DNA of 36,735 bases from Pseudobutyrivibrio sp. MD2005 (GCF_000621865.1 NZ_JHXE01000023.1:1-36735), one strand, 5' to 3'; positions 7,481-16,564 are shown, counted from the stretch's first letter. Made by a program: numbers and translations. The notes: a model not told the origin generated them from the sequence alone.

Positions 7481-8533
7481 ATGAGCGATATTAAAAGAAG
7501 TGTGTCTCTCTACAGCTATCAGGATGAGTACTATCTTGGAAAGCTCGATTTAGAGGGATGTTTAAGAGAAACAGCTGCAACAGGAGCAACAGGTGTAGAG
7601 CTTCTTGCAGAACAGATGATAAAGCAATTCCCACTTCCAATTGAGACAGAGGAGTTTAGAAATAAGTGGTTCGATTGGATGAAGAAATACAACTTAACAC
7701 CAAGCTGCTATGATGCGTTCTTGGAAAATCGTATATACGATAATCGTACACTTACATTAAAAGAGCAGGTTAAGATGATGGAACGCGATTTAAGACTTGC
7801 TTCATTACTTGGCTTCCCAGTAATTCGTACACTTGTATCAACACCTATGGATGTTATCGAGGGCAGTCTTGAGTATGCTGAAAAGGTTGGTGTAAAGATT
7901 GGACTTGAGGTTCATGCACCATTCTCACTCAACTCAGGTTGGGCTGATGGTTACATGGAAATGATTAACAGAACAGGTACAAAGTATTTTGGATTTATCC
8001 CAGATATGGGTATCTTCTGTAAGAATATTCCTGATGTTGTACGTGACAAGGCTCGCCGTCACGGTGCAAAAGAAGAATGCATCAAGATTGTTGACGATGC
8101 TTATGCAAACCGCGTTGCAAAGGGCTTTACAAAGATTAAATATGACCTTAACCTGGGCAAGGCCAACATGGAATATCGTATGGCAAATGGTATGGCTGAG
8201 ATGATGGATGCTGTTAAGGCTGCAGGCGGTGGCCCTGCTGATTTAGAGTATGCTGGCAACTCATTCACATATTCTTGGTCAGAGCCACAGGATATCATCG
8301 ACAACATCGATTATATCTTCCACACACATGCTAAGTTCTACAATGTTCATGAGGATTTAGTAGAGACAGCAGTTGCACTTCCAGAAGTAATTGAGGCATT
8401 CAAGAAGGCTGGCTATACTGGCTTCTTAAGCTCAGAGTATGAAGGTGGTGAGCACCTAAGAATGGATTTAGACGTAGATTCAATCGAGCAGGTTCGTCGT
8501 CATCAGGCTGCTATGGCAAAGTGGATTGGTTAA
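7481..8533 (+). CDS. TIM-barrel large (alpha) subunit of a C-glycoside-cleaving enzyme
   Basis: This 350-aa protein is of the sugar phosphate isomerase/epimerase (xylose isomerase-like TIM barrel) superfamily, similar in length and motifs to the alpha subunits DgpC/DfgA. Likely metal and catalytic residues lie in GLEVHAPFS, FIPDMGIF, HTHAKFY and SSEYEGG, which supply the Glu/Asp/His/Glu set of this fold. In characterised homologues the alpha-beta complex cleaves the C-C bond of a 3-oxo-C-glycoside by beta-elimination. It follows its probable beta subunit by 14 nt with a GGGAGGA ribosome binding site, and a terminator follows. Compared with the paralogue at 8798 it has an extra segment of about 60 aa around 185-245. 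Confidence 0.75.
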   Translation: MSDIKRSVSLYSYQDEYYLGKLDLEGCLRETAATGATGVELLAEQMIKQFPLPIETEEFRNKWFDWMKKYNLTPSCYDAFLENRIYDNRTLTLKEQVKMMERDLRLASLLGFPVIRTLVSTPMDVIEGSLEYAEKVGVKIGLEVHAPFSLNSGWADGYMEMINRTGTKYFGFIPDMGIFCKNIPDVVRDKARRHGAKEECIKIVDDAYANRVAKGFTKIKYDLNLGKANMEYRMANGMAEMMDAVKAAGGGPADLEYAGNSFTYSWSEPQDIIDNIDYIFHTHAKFYNVHEDLVETAVALPEVIEAFKKAGYTGFLSSEYEGGEHLRMDLDVDSIEQVRRHQAAMAKWIG

Positions 8534-8550
8534 TAATTAATAATGTATTA

Positions 8551-8583
8551 AAAGGCATATCCAGACTGTGGGTATGCTTTTTT
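8551..8583 (+). terminator. Rho-independent terminator
   Basis: GCATATCC/GGTATGC with a one-base bulge, extended by A-T pairs, ends in a T6 run just after the first lyase pair. Confidence 0.7.
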
Positions 8584-8797
8584 GTGCTATATGCAACCCA
8601 CGCTTGTCATTTTTTGCAGGTTAAAAATATAACATTTTCGTATGCAATCAAAGACAAGAGAATGAGAAAAACAGCACAGATGAAAGTGAGAAAACCAAAT
8701 AGAATAAACTTATCGACAGCGAAGTAAAACAGCTCAAGTCCGGCCGGCTAGGAGTGATTAGGGAACTTTTATTTTAATACGAAAAGGAGAGACTAAA

Positions 8798-9670
8798 ATG
8801 TACAAATACGAGAAAAAGGGACCTAAGAGAGGAGTAGCACTTTACAGCTATTCTGCAGAATTTGGTTTAACAAAGACACTAGAAGATTGTTTTGAAGATT
8901 TACATGACATGGGGGCTCATGGAATTGAAATCTTAGCAAATACTCACATTGAGAACTATCCATATCCTACAGATGAGTGGGTAGAGAACTGGTGGAGATT
9001 ATGCGATAAATACGAAATCGTTCCAGTTGAATATGGTAACTGGATTGATTCGCATGTTTTGGGTGATAGAGATCTGACTACAGAAGAGTCAGTTGAAATG
9101 TTGAAAAGAGATATCCGTCTGGCACATAGATTAGGATTTACAGTAATGAGAACTAAGATGCCAGTTATTAACGATAAATTAGAGCCAGTATTGAACTGGA
9201 GGGAGATTATTAAGGGAGCACTTCCACTAGCAGAAGAATTAGGCATAAAAATGTGTCCAGAAATACATACTCCATCAAATTTAAAAGGTAAGCTTGTAAC
9301 TGATTTTGTAGATTTTATTAAGGAGACGGGGACGAAAAATTTTGGGTTAAATATAGATTTCTCAGTATTTAGAACTGAGTTTAAAGAAGGTGAGTGGAGA
9401 GATCCTCTTTACACACCAAATGTGCCAGAGGATATTATTCCATTACTTCCTTATGTGTACTGCTGCCATGCAAAATTCATCAACATGAGTGATGACTTTA
9501 AAGAGACAACAATACCATATCCTGAGATTATCAAGGTTATGCAGGACAACGGATACGAAGGATATTTGCTCAGCGAATATGAAGGAGCTGACAAATACGA
9601 TGATGGCTATGAGGTAGGTCAGACACTTCGTAAACACCACATCATGCTTAAGAATCTATTAGGAGATTAA
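8798..9670 (+). CDS. Second TIM-barrel alpha subunit, C-glycoside-cleaving-enzyme-like
   Basis: This 290-aa TIM barrel is paralogous to the protein at 7481. Conserved positions are [24 protein letters not shown] and LLSEYEGA, matching the metal-site segments of the alpha subunits. The N terminus [13 protein letters not shown] parallels RSVSLYSYQDEYY of the first. It is followed 17 nt later by its own DUF6379-like beta subunit, the reverse of the first pair's order. A terminator upstream and 215 nt of gap suggest separate transcription; no convincing promoter is seen in that gap. The two pairs may take different substrates, for example different sugar positions or C- versus O-linked glycosides. 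Confidence 0.75.
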   Translation: MYKYEKKGPKRGVALYSYSAEFGLTKTLEDCFEDLHDMGAHGIEILANTHIENYPYPTDEWVENWWRLCDKYEIVPVEYGNWIDSHVLGDRDLTTEESVEMLKRDIRLAHRLGFTVMRTKMPVINDKLEPVLNWREIIKGALPLAEELGIKMCPEIHTPSNLKGKLVTDFVDFIKETGTKNFGLNIDFSVFRTEFKEGEWRDPLYTPNVPEDIIPLLPYVYCCHAKFINMSDDFKETTIPYPEIIKVMQDNGYEGYLLSEYEGADKYDDGYEVGQTLRKHHIMLKNLLGD

Positions 9671-9687
9671 TAGGGAGGATAAAACAA

Positions 9688-10131
9688 ATGGAAAAACAGG
9701 TTATTCAATCAGTTGGATTTAGAAATACAAAAGATGCAGATGGCAAAGTTACTGGATTTCAGTTCAAAGTAAGATTGCCATATTACAGAGGAATCTTTCT
9801 TTCACAGCTTCGCCCAGGCACTCTTTACATTGATGGGGAGAAGATAGAGAAGGAAGATATTGTTTGGAACATTAAGGGCGAGGATTTCACTCTTGAAGAG
9901 ATGAAGAGTGATTTTCAGACTCACTGGGCAGTAGACAAGCCAGCTGTATTAAAGGTTAAAAAGCCAGGTGGATTAGCTCAGGGCTACCATGACATTAAAT
10001 ACGGATTTTGCTTTACATCAAGCTATATGCCACCAATCATTCAGGACCATTTGGATCCAGATGAAGAGAGCATGGTATTTATGCCAGAGTTTGGACATCA
10101 TGTAAACGAAAGACATTTATTGATTGTTTAG
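9688..10131 (+). CDS. Second DUF6379-like beta subunit
   Basis: This 147-aa protein is paralogous to the one at 7071: GFQFKVRLPYYRG, LYIDGEKIEKEDI, VKKPGGLAQGYH and SSYMPP line up with the same segments there. It has an extra acidic C-terminal stretch of about 20 residues (DHLDPDEESM...EFGHHVNERH) that the first lacks. It probably forms a complex with the TIM-barrel subunit just upstream, as DgpB does with DgpC. Its ribosome binding site is GGGAGGA. Confidence 0.72.
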   Translation: MEKQVIQSVGFRNTKDADGKVTGFQFKVRLPYYRGIFLSQLRPGTLYIDGEKIEKEDIVWNIKGEDFTLEEMKSDFQTHWAVDKPAVLKVKKPGGLAQGYHDIKYGFCFTSSYMPPIIQDHLDPDEESMVFMPEFGHHVNERHLLIV

Positions 10132-10156
10132 TAGCGCAATATTTTAATCGAATCTG

Positions 10157-10186
10157 TTGCAAGGACATATATAGGAAAAATATAGA
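10157..10186 (+). promoter_or_regulatory. Possible promoter before the TIM-barrel isomerase
   Basis: TTGCAA (10157-10162), an 18-nt spacer and TATAGA (10181-10186) lie in the 170-nt gap upstream of the gene at 10302. Confidence 0.4.
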
Positions 10187-10301
10187 ATGCAATTATTGAT
10201 TCAAAATAAATAAATAACACAAAGTCTAAGCACAGAATTAATCATAGAATGTGTACATAGAGATGAGACAACGAATCATTACATAGAAAAGGAGAAATGA
10301 A

Positions 10302-11141
10302 ATGAGCAAGAAATTACCAGTTGGTATTCAGGTATATGGTCTCAGAGACTTACTTGAAAACACACCAGAGAATTTCAAAGATGTTATGACTAAAGTAAAA
10401 GAGCTTGGCTATGACGGCGTTGAGCTTGCAGGTCTTTACGGACTTGAGCCAGAGTTTGTTAAGAAGACTCTTGAAGAGGTAGGACTTACACCAATTTCTG
10501 CACACGTTGCATTTGATGAGATGATGAACGATATCGATAAAGTTATCGCTGATTACAAGACAATCGGTGTTAAGTATCTTGTAATGCCATACATGGCAGA
10601 GGAGTATCGTCCAGCTAATCCAGAGGGATTTAAGAAGTTCCTTCCACTTTTAAATGAGGTTGGAGAGAAGATTCATAAGGCAGGAATGACATTCCTTTAT
10701 CACAACCATGATTTCGAGTTTGTGAAGCTTGAAAATGGCAAGTGGGGATATGATGAGATGTTTGATAGCATCCCAGCAGAAAATCTTCAGTCAGAGCTAG
10801 ATACTTGCTGGTGTGATGTTGCTACAGGCGAAGCTCCAGAATTTGTTAAGAAGTATACAAACCGTATTCCAGTAGTTCACCTTAAGGACTACATCAAAAA
10901 GGGTGAGGTTAAGAATATGTACAAGCTCATCGGTATCGATGAGGAAGAATCTGAAGGCGACACAGGATACTTTGGATTCCGTCCAGTTGGTTTCGGCCAG
11001 ATGATTTGGGAACCAGTTCTTGATGCAGCTATTGAAGCCAACGCAAACTGGGTCATCGTAGAGCAGGATGAGCACTACGAGCTTGAGCCACTTGAGTGCG
11101 CTCGCCGCAGCCGCGAATACTTACGTATCCTTGGCTGGTAA
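10302..11141 (+). CDS. Sugar phosphate isomerase/epimerase-family TIM barrel
   Basis: This 279-aa xylose isomerase-like TIM barrel is related to IolE-type dehydratases and sugar isomerases. Visible landmarks are GIQVYGLRD, GYDGVELAGLYG, FLYHNHDFEF, SELDTCWCDVA, VVHLKDY and VIVEQDEHYE, which hold the Glu/Asp/His/Glu metal site of the family. It is a single-subunit type, distinct from the CGD-like alpha subunits. In context it may isomerise or hydrate the keto-sugar fragment released from the glycoside. Codon use matches its neighbours. Downstream lies an anomalous GC-rich patch rather than a terminator. Confidence 0.75.
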   Translation: MSKKLPVGIQVYGLRDLLENTPENFKDVMTKVKELGYDGVELAGLYGLEPEFVKKTLEEVGLTPISAHVAFDEMMNDIDKVIADYKTIGVKYLVMPYMAEEYRPANPEGFKKFLPLLNEVGEKIHKAGMTFLYHNHDFEFVKLENGKWGYDEMFDSIPAENLQSELDTCWCDVATGEAPEFVKKYTNRIPVVHLKDYIKKGEVKNMYKLIGIDEEESEGDTGYFGFRPVGFGQMIWEPVLDAAIEANANWVIVEQDEHYELEPLECARRSREYLRILGW

Positions 11142-11147
11142 AATATG

Positions 11148-11281
11148 GGCGGCCGCTGTAGTTTCGCATGCTCCCGTAGGGCACCCTCCGCACCTTCGCT
11201 TGGGCCCCGCCCGCCGGCGTAGGACCCTCCCAAGCTCGGCACGGTATCCCCTACTCGCGCTTGCCAAGGTTATGAGGCCGC
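11148..11281. repeat. GC-rich intergenic patch bounded by GCGGCC/GGCCGC
   Basis: 82 of the 120 bases in 11161-11280 are G or C (68%), against roughly 40% in neighbouring genes. The ends are inverted (GCGGCC at 11149-11154 and GGCCGC at 11276-11281), and GCTTGGG/CCCAAGC can pair inside. No plausible product is encoded. It could be a small inserted repeat or a structured intercistronic RNA. It ends 30-40 nt before RNA element copy A. Confidence 0.6.
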
Positions 11282-11314
11282 TAATTTACATTACATAAGA
11301 TACATTAGGATTTT

Positions 11315-11410
11315 AGATGAGTCCGGTAGGCATCAAGCTCTTTGTACTCTCAAGCGAGACGTGTTGTCGAGCGGAGAGTATGAAGGCTTGTAGCCGTAAC
11401 CGGACGGATT
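11315..11410 (+). ncRNA. Structured leader element, copy A
   Basis: The conserved 5' word TTAGATGAG and 3' word CGGATT bracket stems P1 GTCCGGT/ACCGGAC (11321-11327/11399-11405), P2 CAAGC/GCTTG (11334-11338/11386-11390) and P3 TACTCTC/GAGAGTA (11345-11351/11374-11380). The apical hairpin is GCGA-GAC-GTGTT-GTC-GAGC (11354-11372) with tandem G-A mismatches. Comparison with copies B and C shows different bases with pairing kept. It ends about 17 nt before AGGAGG of the next gene. I do not recognise it as a known riboswitch class. Confidence 0.7.
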
Positions 11411-11439
11411 ACGTAGTCACGAAATTTAGGAGGAAGAAC

Positions 11440-12723
11440 ATGAAAAAAGAAATAAGAATTGCGATTATTGGTTGTGGTATGATTTCACACCGTCACATGA
11501 CAGTTATTGAGAACCTTAACAAGAGAGGCGAGAACCTTAAGGTTGTTGCAGCAGCTGAAATTGATAAGGAAAAGCTTATGGCTTGGGGCAAGCAGTACGG
11601 AATTGACGAGAAGGATCTTTATGTAGATTTCCGTGAGATGCTTAAGAGAGATGATATTGATGAAGTAGAAGTTTGCGTACACAACAATCTTCATACATCA
11701 GTTGCAACAGCAGTTATGGCAGCAGGCTTCCCTTGCTACTCAGAGAAGCCAATGGCTTGCTCATATGCTGATGCAAAGATTCTTTACGATGCACAGAAGA
11801 AGTATGGTCAGAAGCTTGCTGTTCAGATCAGCTCAATCTACAACCCACAGACACGTATCGCTAAGAAGATGATTGAAGAAGGAAAGCTTGGAAAGGTTTA
11901 TCATGCTCGTTCAGTTGGTCACAGACGTCAGGGCCGTCCAGGATATGATATGCAGTTCTTCTCAAAGGACTTCATCAATCCAGAAATCGGTGTTCACGGA
12001 CCATTATTTGACCTTGGTATTTATCATCTTGCTCAGATGCTTTATGTACTTGGTATGCCAGAGCTTGAGAGTGTATATGGTGTTCAGTCCTGCGATTATT
12101 GGACACATCCAACAATTGATAAGCAGACAAATCGTACAGCTCCAGTAGAGGATCTTGGTATTGGTATCGCTCGTTTCAAGAACGGCCTCTCAATGGATAT
12201 TTATGAGGATTGGGCTATTCACATGGATGAAATTGGTACAAGCTTCATCGCTGGTAAGAACGGTGGTATTAAGTTTATCGATGTTGATTCAACAGGTGGT
12301 CCTATGGCAGTTCCAGAGGGCGGTGCTATCGTAGGTGGTGGCAACCTTCAGACTCCAAAGCTTGAGCACTTCGGTGTTGATGAAGATGGCAACCTCTTTG
12401 AGACAAAGCTTGATTGTGCTATCGGTGATATCACTGGTCAGCAGGAACTTGCTCTTCATCCAGAGATGGCTATGTACAACGACAACCAGCTTCACTGGTA
12501 TTCATATCTTCGTGGCGATCTTACAGATGAGACAAGAATTGATTCACCTTATATCGCAATGCAGACAGCATTCCTTTCAGAAGGTGTTGTTCTTTCGAAT
12601 GAGCTTGGTCGTTCAGTAACAGCGGATGAGATTAAGAAGATGTCTAAGTCAATCGCTATCCGCGAGCAGAAGACAGATTTTGGAACAATCAAGTATGATT
12701 TTGATGAGTATATTCCAGAGTAA
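11440..12723 (+). CDS. Gfo/Idh/MocA-family sugar oxidoreductase
   Basis: This 427-aa NAD(P)-dependent dehydrogenase has a Rossmann motif near the N terminus (IAIIGCGMISHRH), the family signature YSEKPMACS and the GPLFDLGIYHLAQ segment that carries the conserved Asp and His of the active site. Family members oxidise sugar hydroxyls, including the C3 oxidation (DgpA-like) that precedes C-glycoside cleavage, which suits this neighbourhood. The true start is ATG 11440 after TTTAGGAGG; codons further upstream in frame overlap RNA element copy A. A terminator-like multi-stem structure follows. Substrate and direction are inferred. Confidence 0.82.
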   Translation: MKKEIRIAIIGCGMISHRHMTVIENLNKRGENLKVVAAAEIDKEKLMAWGKQYGIDEKDLYVDFREMLKRDDIDEVEVCVHNNLHTSVATAVMAAGFPCYSEKPMACSYADAKILYDAQKKYGQKLAVQISSIYNPQTRIAKKMIEEGKLGKVYHARSVGHRRQGRPGYDMQFFSKDFINPEIGVHGPLFDLGIYHLAQMLYVLGMPELESVYGVQSCDYWTHPTIDKQTNRTAPVEDLGIGIARFKNGLSMDIYEDWAIHMDEIGTSFIAGKNGGIKFIDVDSTGGPMAVPEGGAIVGGGNLQTPKLEHFGVDEDGNLFETKLDCAIGDITGQQELALHPEMAMYNDNQLHWYSYLRGDLTDETRIDSPYIAMQTAFLSEGVVLSNELGRSVTADEIKKMSKSIAIREQKTDFGTIKYDFDEYIPE

Positions 12724-12748
12724 TATAAACTAAATTAGAATTTTTAAT

Positions 12749-12812
12749 TAGCCTGCAAGGCTGCGTGTTTTACCCAAAAGAGGTTGAGAAATGCAGCAGC
12801 AGGCTATTTTTT
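12749..12812 (+). terminator. Long-loop terminator
   Basis: TAGCCTGC (12749-12756) pairs with GCAGGCTA (12799-12806), followed by T6. An inner CTGC/GCAG pairing can form in the loop. Confidence 0.7.
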
Positions 12813-12889
12813 GTGGCAAAAAGATTCTTTGTATAAGTTCGAAATTTTGTGATAAAATGTCTTGTGATATTTTGTTTTACGAGGTGTCT

Positions 12890-15298
12890 ATGAATAGTTT
12901 TAATCAGTTTCAGACAAATATATATAGAAATTATCAGGAAGATCAGCATTTGCATACAGATGTTGAGCTTCTATACGTTGTAGATGGCAGCATCACTGTA
13001 AAGTTAAAGGATGCTGTTTTTGAACTAAACAAAGATGATGTAATTGTTATAAATTCAAGTATTCAGCATAGCATCAGCACAAAAGAAAGAAGCATTGTAT
13101 GCTCAATCATGTACGATTATCAGGTGCTTGTTCACATATTAAAAAAGCCAAATAGCTTTTTCTTATGCAATAGTGTTGCTGATAAAGCAAAGAACTACGA
13201 TAAAGTTATAGAGATTTGCAGAGATATAATTTATCAGCAGGTATCTTCTCTTAAGAAAACCGATAGCTTAAAGTATAGTATGCTCTATCAGTTGCTAGAT
13301 GAGCTTATCGAAAACTTTGTGCTCGATGATACTAATTCAGAGATTTCGGAGAATTATGATGCGGATGAAAAGCTTCAGCTGATTATCCACTATGTACATA
13401 CCAATTATCAGGACGGCATCAGTTTATCTGATTTGGCTAAGCAGATGTATACATCCACATCGACCTTGTCTCGTTTGTTTAAAAAGCAGACAGGAACATA
13501 TTTTGCAGAATACGTTAACCAGGTTCGTACTAGATACGCGGTTGATGAACTTTTATATACAGAAAAGAACATGACAAAGATTGCCATGGATTGTGGTTTC
13601 TCCAACGCCAGTGCTTTCACAAAAGTCTTCAGAGAAATCTACAGCATGGCGCCTACAGAATATCGTCAAAAGATGAAGGGCAGTGTCAGTGAGGCTAAGC
13701 CTATTGATGATGATATTAGAGAGCAAATCCAGCTGGAGTATAAAAAGAATATTCCTGCACCAGAGGTGGAATCTAAGGTTGAGGCAGTTCTAGATGTTAG
13801 AAATACCACTGATTTTATTCGCAACTGGAATAAGCTTGTTAATGTTGGTTTTGTACATGATGTACTGAAGGCTAATAATCAGTATCATATTCAGTATCTT
13901 GCAAAGGAACTGGATTTTACTTATGCAAGAATATGGATGGTATTCAATTCCAAGACAATGGTTTCCGACGGAAAGACAATAGGCAATTACAACTTCGATA
14001 TGATATTCGAAGCATTGGATTTCCTTGTAGACAACAATATAAAGCCATGGCTTGATTTTACTAATCGACCATATGCCAATGTAACAAATCCTGCAGAGTC
14101 TGAATGGTTTGAAGACCTTAGGATTATTTATAAAGATAAGAGAGTTTGGGAAGAGCTATATCGTACTTTCGTTAAGCTTCTCATCAGAAGATATGGTGAA
14201 AAGGAAGTATCATCATGGCGATTTGAGATTGGTCTTGAGGGCTTCCATGATGATTATGATGAGTTTTATGCGTCAGGTGGATTTGATTTTGTGGACGTTT
14301 ATTCATTTGTTGCCAAAACAGTCAAAGAGGTATTACCTGATGCACAAGTAGGATATTCTGCCGGTGCAGCTATTGATTATCCTACCGAGCTGGAGCCAAT
14401 ACTTAGAATGCTTAAAGAGGGGGAATACCCACCAGATTTTATCTCTGCAATTCTTTTCCCTTATGTGCCAAAGCATGTAAAGACACTGGATGGTGGCAAG
14501 GCGCAGTTTGTTCGCACTAAGGACAGAGACTTTGAAGGTACAGAGATAAATCGTATATACGATATGTTTGATAAGGTTGGAATTCCAAGAGAAAAGCTTT
14601 CCATAAGTGAGTGGAATTTAACCTGTAGCAATCGTAACTATTTAAATGACAGTTGCTTTAGAGCATGTGTATTCATCAGAAACGTAGTTAAGTTCGCATA
14701 TGCGATAGATGTTTTGGGATTATGGATTGCAAGTGATTGGCAGTGTAATTCATTTAACTCCAGAAGTATCATCAATGGAGGCGGAGGTATTCTTTCGAAG
14801 GACACTATCCGTAAGCCTATCTTCTTTGCAATCAAGATGCTTAATCATCTTGGCTCAAAGCTTATTGCAAAAGGTGACAATTTTATTGCAACAAAGGCTG
14901 GAACTGATGAATATCAAATCGTATGCTTCAATCCGGTTTGGTTTAGTCCTAGCTACTATATAGATGCGGAAAATCAGGCTACAGTTGATGAAGCAAAATC
15001 ATACTTTAATCTTAAAGAAGATAAAAAGCTCGTCATCAAGCTTACAGGCGTCAGCGAGAATGCAGGCTACTACATAAAGCGCAGAAGAGTAAATCAGAAT
15101 TTTGGCTCAATCATAGATGAATGGGAGAAATTCGATAACGATAGCAAGCTTGAGCGTACAGATGTTAAATACTTGCAGGAAATGTGTGTGCCAAATCTAT
15201 CACGTACACACGCAGTATCAAAAGGAAATGTACTTACGATTGAGATTGATATGCAGGCAGAAGAATTCTGCGCATTGCATATTTTCCCAGATTATTGA
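12890..15298 (+). CDS. AraC-family regulator fused to a GH39-like domain (first copy)
   Basis: This 802-aa protein has an N-terminal cupin-like sensor (HLHTDVELLYVVDGSITVKL), a double helix-turn-helix AraC domain (about 174-262, ISLSDLAKQMYTSTSTLSRL...MAPTEYRQKM) and a C-terminal GH39-like barrel (about 300-800). The usual GH39 acid/base motif WNEP is replaced by FEIGLEGFH (about 445-453), while the nucleophile region ISEWN is kept. The barrel is likely a sugar-sensing domain rather than an enzyme. ATG 12890 follows GAGGTG and matches the start of the paralogue at 18307; an earlier in-frame ATG at 12791 lies inside a terminator and is unlikely. It probably controls the adjacent glycoside genes. 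Confidence 0.82.
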   Translation: MNSFNQFQTNIYRNYQEDQHLHTDVELLYVVDGSITVKLKDAVFELNKDDVIVINSSIQHSISTKERSIVCSIMYDYQVLVHILKKPNSFFLCNSVADKAKNYDKVIEICRDIIYQQVSSLKKTDSLKYSMLYQLLDELIENFVLDDTNSEISENYDADEKLQLIIHYVHTNYQDGISLSDLAKQMYTSTSTLSRLFKKQTGTYFAEYVNQVRTRYAVDELLYTEKNMTKIAMDCGFSNASAFTKVFREIYSMAPTEYRQKMKGSVSEAKPIDDDIREQIQLEYKKNIPAPEVESKVEAVLDVRNTTDFIRNWNKLVNVGFVHDVLKANNQYHIQYLAKELDFTYARIWMVFNSKTMVSDGKTIGNYNFDMIFEALDFLVDNNIKPWLDFTNRPYANVTNPAESEWFEDLRIIYKDKRVWEELYRTFVKLLIRRYGEKEVSSWRFEIGLEGFHDDYDEFYASGGFDFVDVYSFVAKTVKEVLPDAQVGYSAGAAIDYPTELEPILRMLKEGEYPPDFISAILFPYVPKHVKTLDGGKAQFVRTKDRDFEGTEINRIYDMFDKVGIPREKLSISEWNLTCSNRNYLNDSCFRACVFIRNVVKFAYAIDVLGLWIASDWQCNSFNSRSIINGGGGILSKDTIRKPIFFAIKMLNHLGSKLIAKGDNFIATKAGTDEYQIVCFNPVWFSPSYYIDAENQATVDEAKSYFNLKEDKKLVIKLTGVSENAGYYIKRRRVNQNFGSIIDEWEKFDNDSKLERTDVKYLQEMCVPNLSRTHAVSKGNVLTIEIDMQAEEFCALHIFPDY

Positions 15299-15414
15299 TA
15301 CTAAATTTGCTATTGCAACAAGACCTTACTTTTGATTGCATCAATAATACGCCAAATAATACCTTTGCAATTATATGCAAAATATTTAAAACCTCATAAG
15401 AGAACACAACAGGG

Positions 15415-15462
15415 AAAGTCGGTATCATATGTTTAGATAGAAATAGAAGATATCGACTTTTT
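15415..15462 (+). terminator. Terminator hairpin just upstream of a ribosome binding site (possible attenuator)
   Basis: AAAGTCGGTATC (15415-15426) pairs with GATATCGACTTT (15449-15460) through 12 bp with one G-T, and a T5 run follows. The next Shine-Dalgarno starts about 20 nt later, leaving no room for a promoter between. It either ends the AraC transcript or attenuates the next gene. Confidence 0.7.
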
Positions 15463-15493
15463 ATTTGTTTAAAAATCCAAAGGAGGTTACATA

Positions 15494-16564
15494 ATGGAAA
15501 CAATAAAGATTGGTATTATTGGCCATGGTTTCATGGGACACGAACATGAAACTATGCTCACACGTCTTGATGGCTACAAGGTTGTTGGTATTTCTGATAT
15601 TGATCCTAAGCAGCTTGAAGACGTTAAGGAAGGAATCAAGAGATATTCTTCAAACGAGGAAATGTTTAACGACCCTGATGTTGATGTAGTACTTATTGCT
15701 GCAAACAACAATCAGCATCACGACCTTGTAATTCAGGCAGCTCGCGCAGGTAAGGACATCATCTGCGAAAAGCCAGTTGCAATGAATCTTGCAGAGCTTG
15801 ACGACATGGTTAAGGTTGTTGATGAGTGTGGTGTTAACTTCACGGTTCATCATCAGAGACGCTACGATAAGGACTTCAGAACAATGAAGAATGTATTCGA
15901 TAGCGAGACATTAGGTGATGTTTACAGCATCAAGAGTAGCTTATACGGCTTCAATGGAAATATGCATGATTGGCATGTATATATTGCAGAAGGTGGTGGA
16001 ATGCTTTTTGATTGGGGCGTTCACCTTCTTGACCAGATGCTTTGGATGATGCCTGGTGCAAAGATTAAATCAGTATTTGCTGATGTAAGAAATGTAATCA
16101 ATTTTGAGGTAGATGATTACTTCAAGATTCTAATGAAATTTGATAATGGTATTATGGCTGAGGTTGAACTTGGTACATATTTCCTTACAGACAAGATGGA
16201 CAACAAGTGGTTTGAGCGTCATTGGATTATGGGCGGCAACAAGGGTACAGCTTACTCAGACGGATTTGATCCACAGGGCGCAATTGTTCGTACAAACGGC
16301 TTACTTCAGAATGTAGGCGGACAGCGTACAATGACTGCGGCGGGCCCAACTCGTTCATTTGGACCACCACCAGAAGGAAAGCTCATAACAGAGCCATTAC
16401 CAGTTGCAGATACAACACATGAGAATTATTTCGAGAACTATCAGAGAGCTCATGACGGACAGGAAGATTTCCTAGTTAAGATTCCAGAAACAAGACGTGT
16501 TCTTAGACTTATGGAAGCTGCTAGAGAATCAGCTCGTACTGGTAAGTCAGTTGATTTTGAGTAG
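15494..16564 (+). CDS. Gfo/Idh/MocA-family oxidoreductase (second copy)
   Basis: This 356-aa NAD(P)-dependent dehydrogenase has IGIIGHGFMGHEHE at the N terminus, ICEKPVAMN as the family signature, and GGGMLFDWGVHLLDQM with the conserved catalytic Asp/His. At 356 aa it is of ordinary family length, about 70 aa shorter than the paralogue at 11440. It is a candidate for 3-oxidation of the glycoside sugar or for reduction of an anhydro- or keto-sugar product. ATG 15494 follows AGGAGG. A hairpin terminator lies directly upstream and another follows at 16587. Confidence 0.82.
   Translation: METIKIGIIGHGFMGHEHETMLTRLDGYKVVGISDIDPKQLEDVKEGIKRYSSNEEMFNDPDVDVVLIAANNNQHHDLVIQAARAGKDIICEKPVAMNLAELDDMVKVVDECGVNFTVHHQRRYDKDFRTMKNVFDSETLGDVYSIKSSLYGFNGNMHDWHVYIAEGGGMLFDWGVHLLDQMLWMMPGAKIKSVFADVRNVINFEVDDYFKILMKFDNGIMAEVELGTYFLTDKMDNKWFERHWIMGGNKGTAYSDGFDPQGAIVRTNGLLQNVGGQRTMTAAGPTRSFGPPPEGKLITEPLPVADTTHENYFENYQRAHDGQEDFLVKIPETRRVLRLMEAARESARTGKSVDFE

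Noticed and set aside
8521-8727. 68-codon frame overlapping the end of the TIM-barrel gene
   Set aside because: It starts inside the previous gene, runs through a terminator, has no ribosome binding site and no recognisable composition.
11068-11298. Frame through the GC-rich patch
   Set aside because: It overlaps the end of the isomerase gene and consists of low-complexity codons of the GC-rich patch.
11315-11410. Known riboswitch (TPP, cobalamin, SAM or c-di-GMP) for the repeated leader element
   Set aside because: None of the conserved core words of those classes is seen; the nested stem layout differs.
11317-11439. Upstream extension of the first Gfo/Idh gene
   Set aside because: These codons coincide with RNA element copy A, and a strong AGGAGG precedes ATG 11440.
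12791-12889. Upstream extension of the AraC-GH39 gene
   Set aside because: The earlier ATG lies in a terminator stem-loop, and the paralogue aligns from ATG 12890.
15117-15335. Small frame overlapping the end of the first AraC gene
   Set aside because: It is a shadow in another frame of the GH39 domain.
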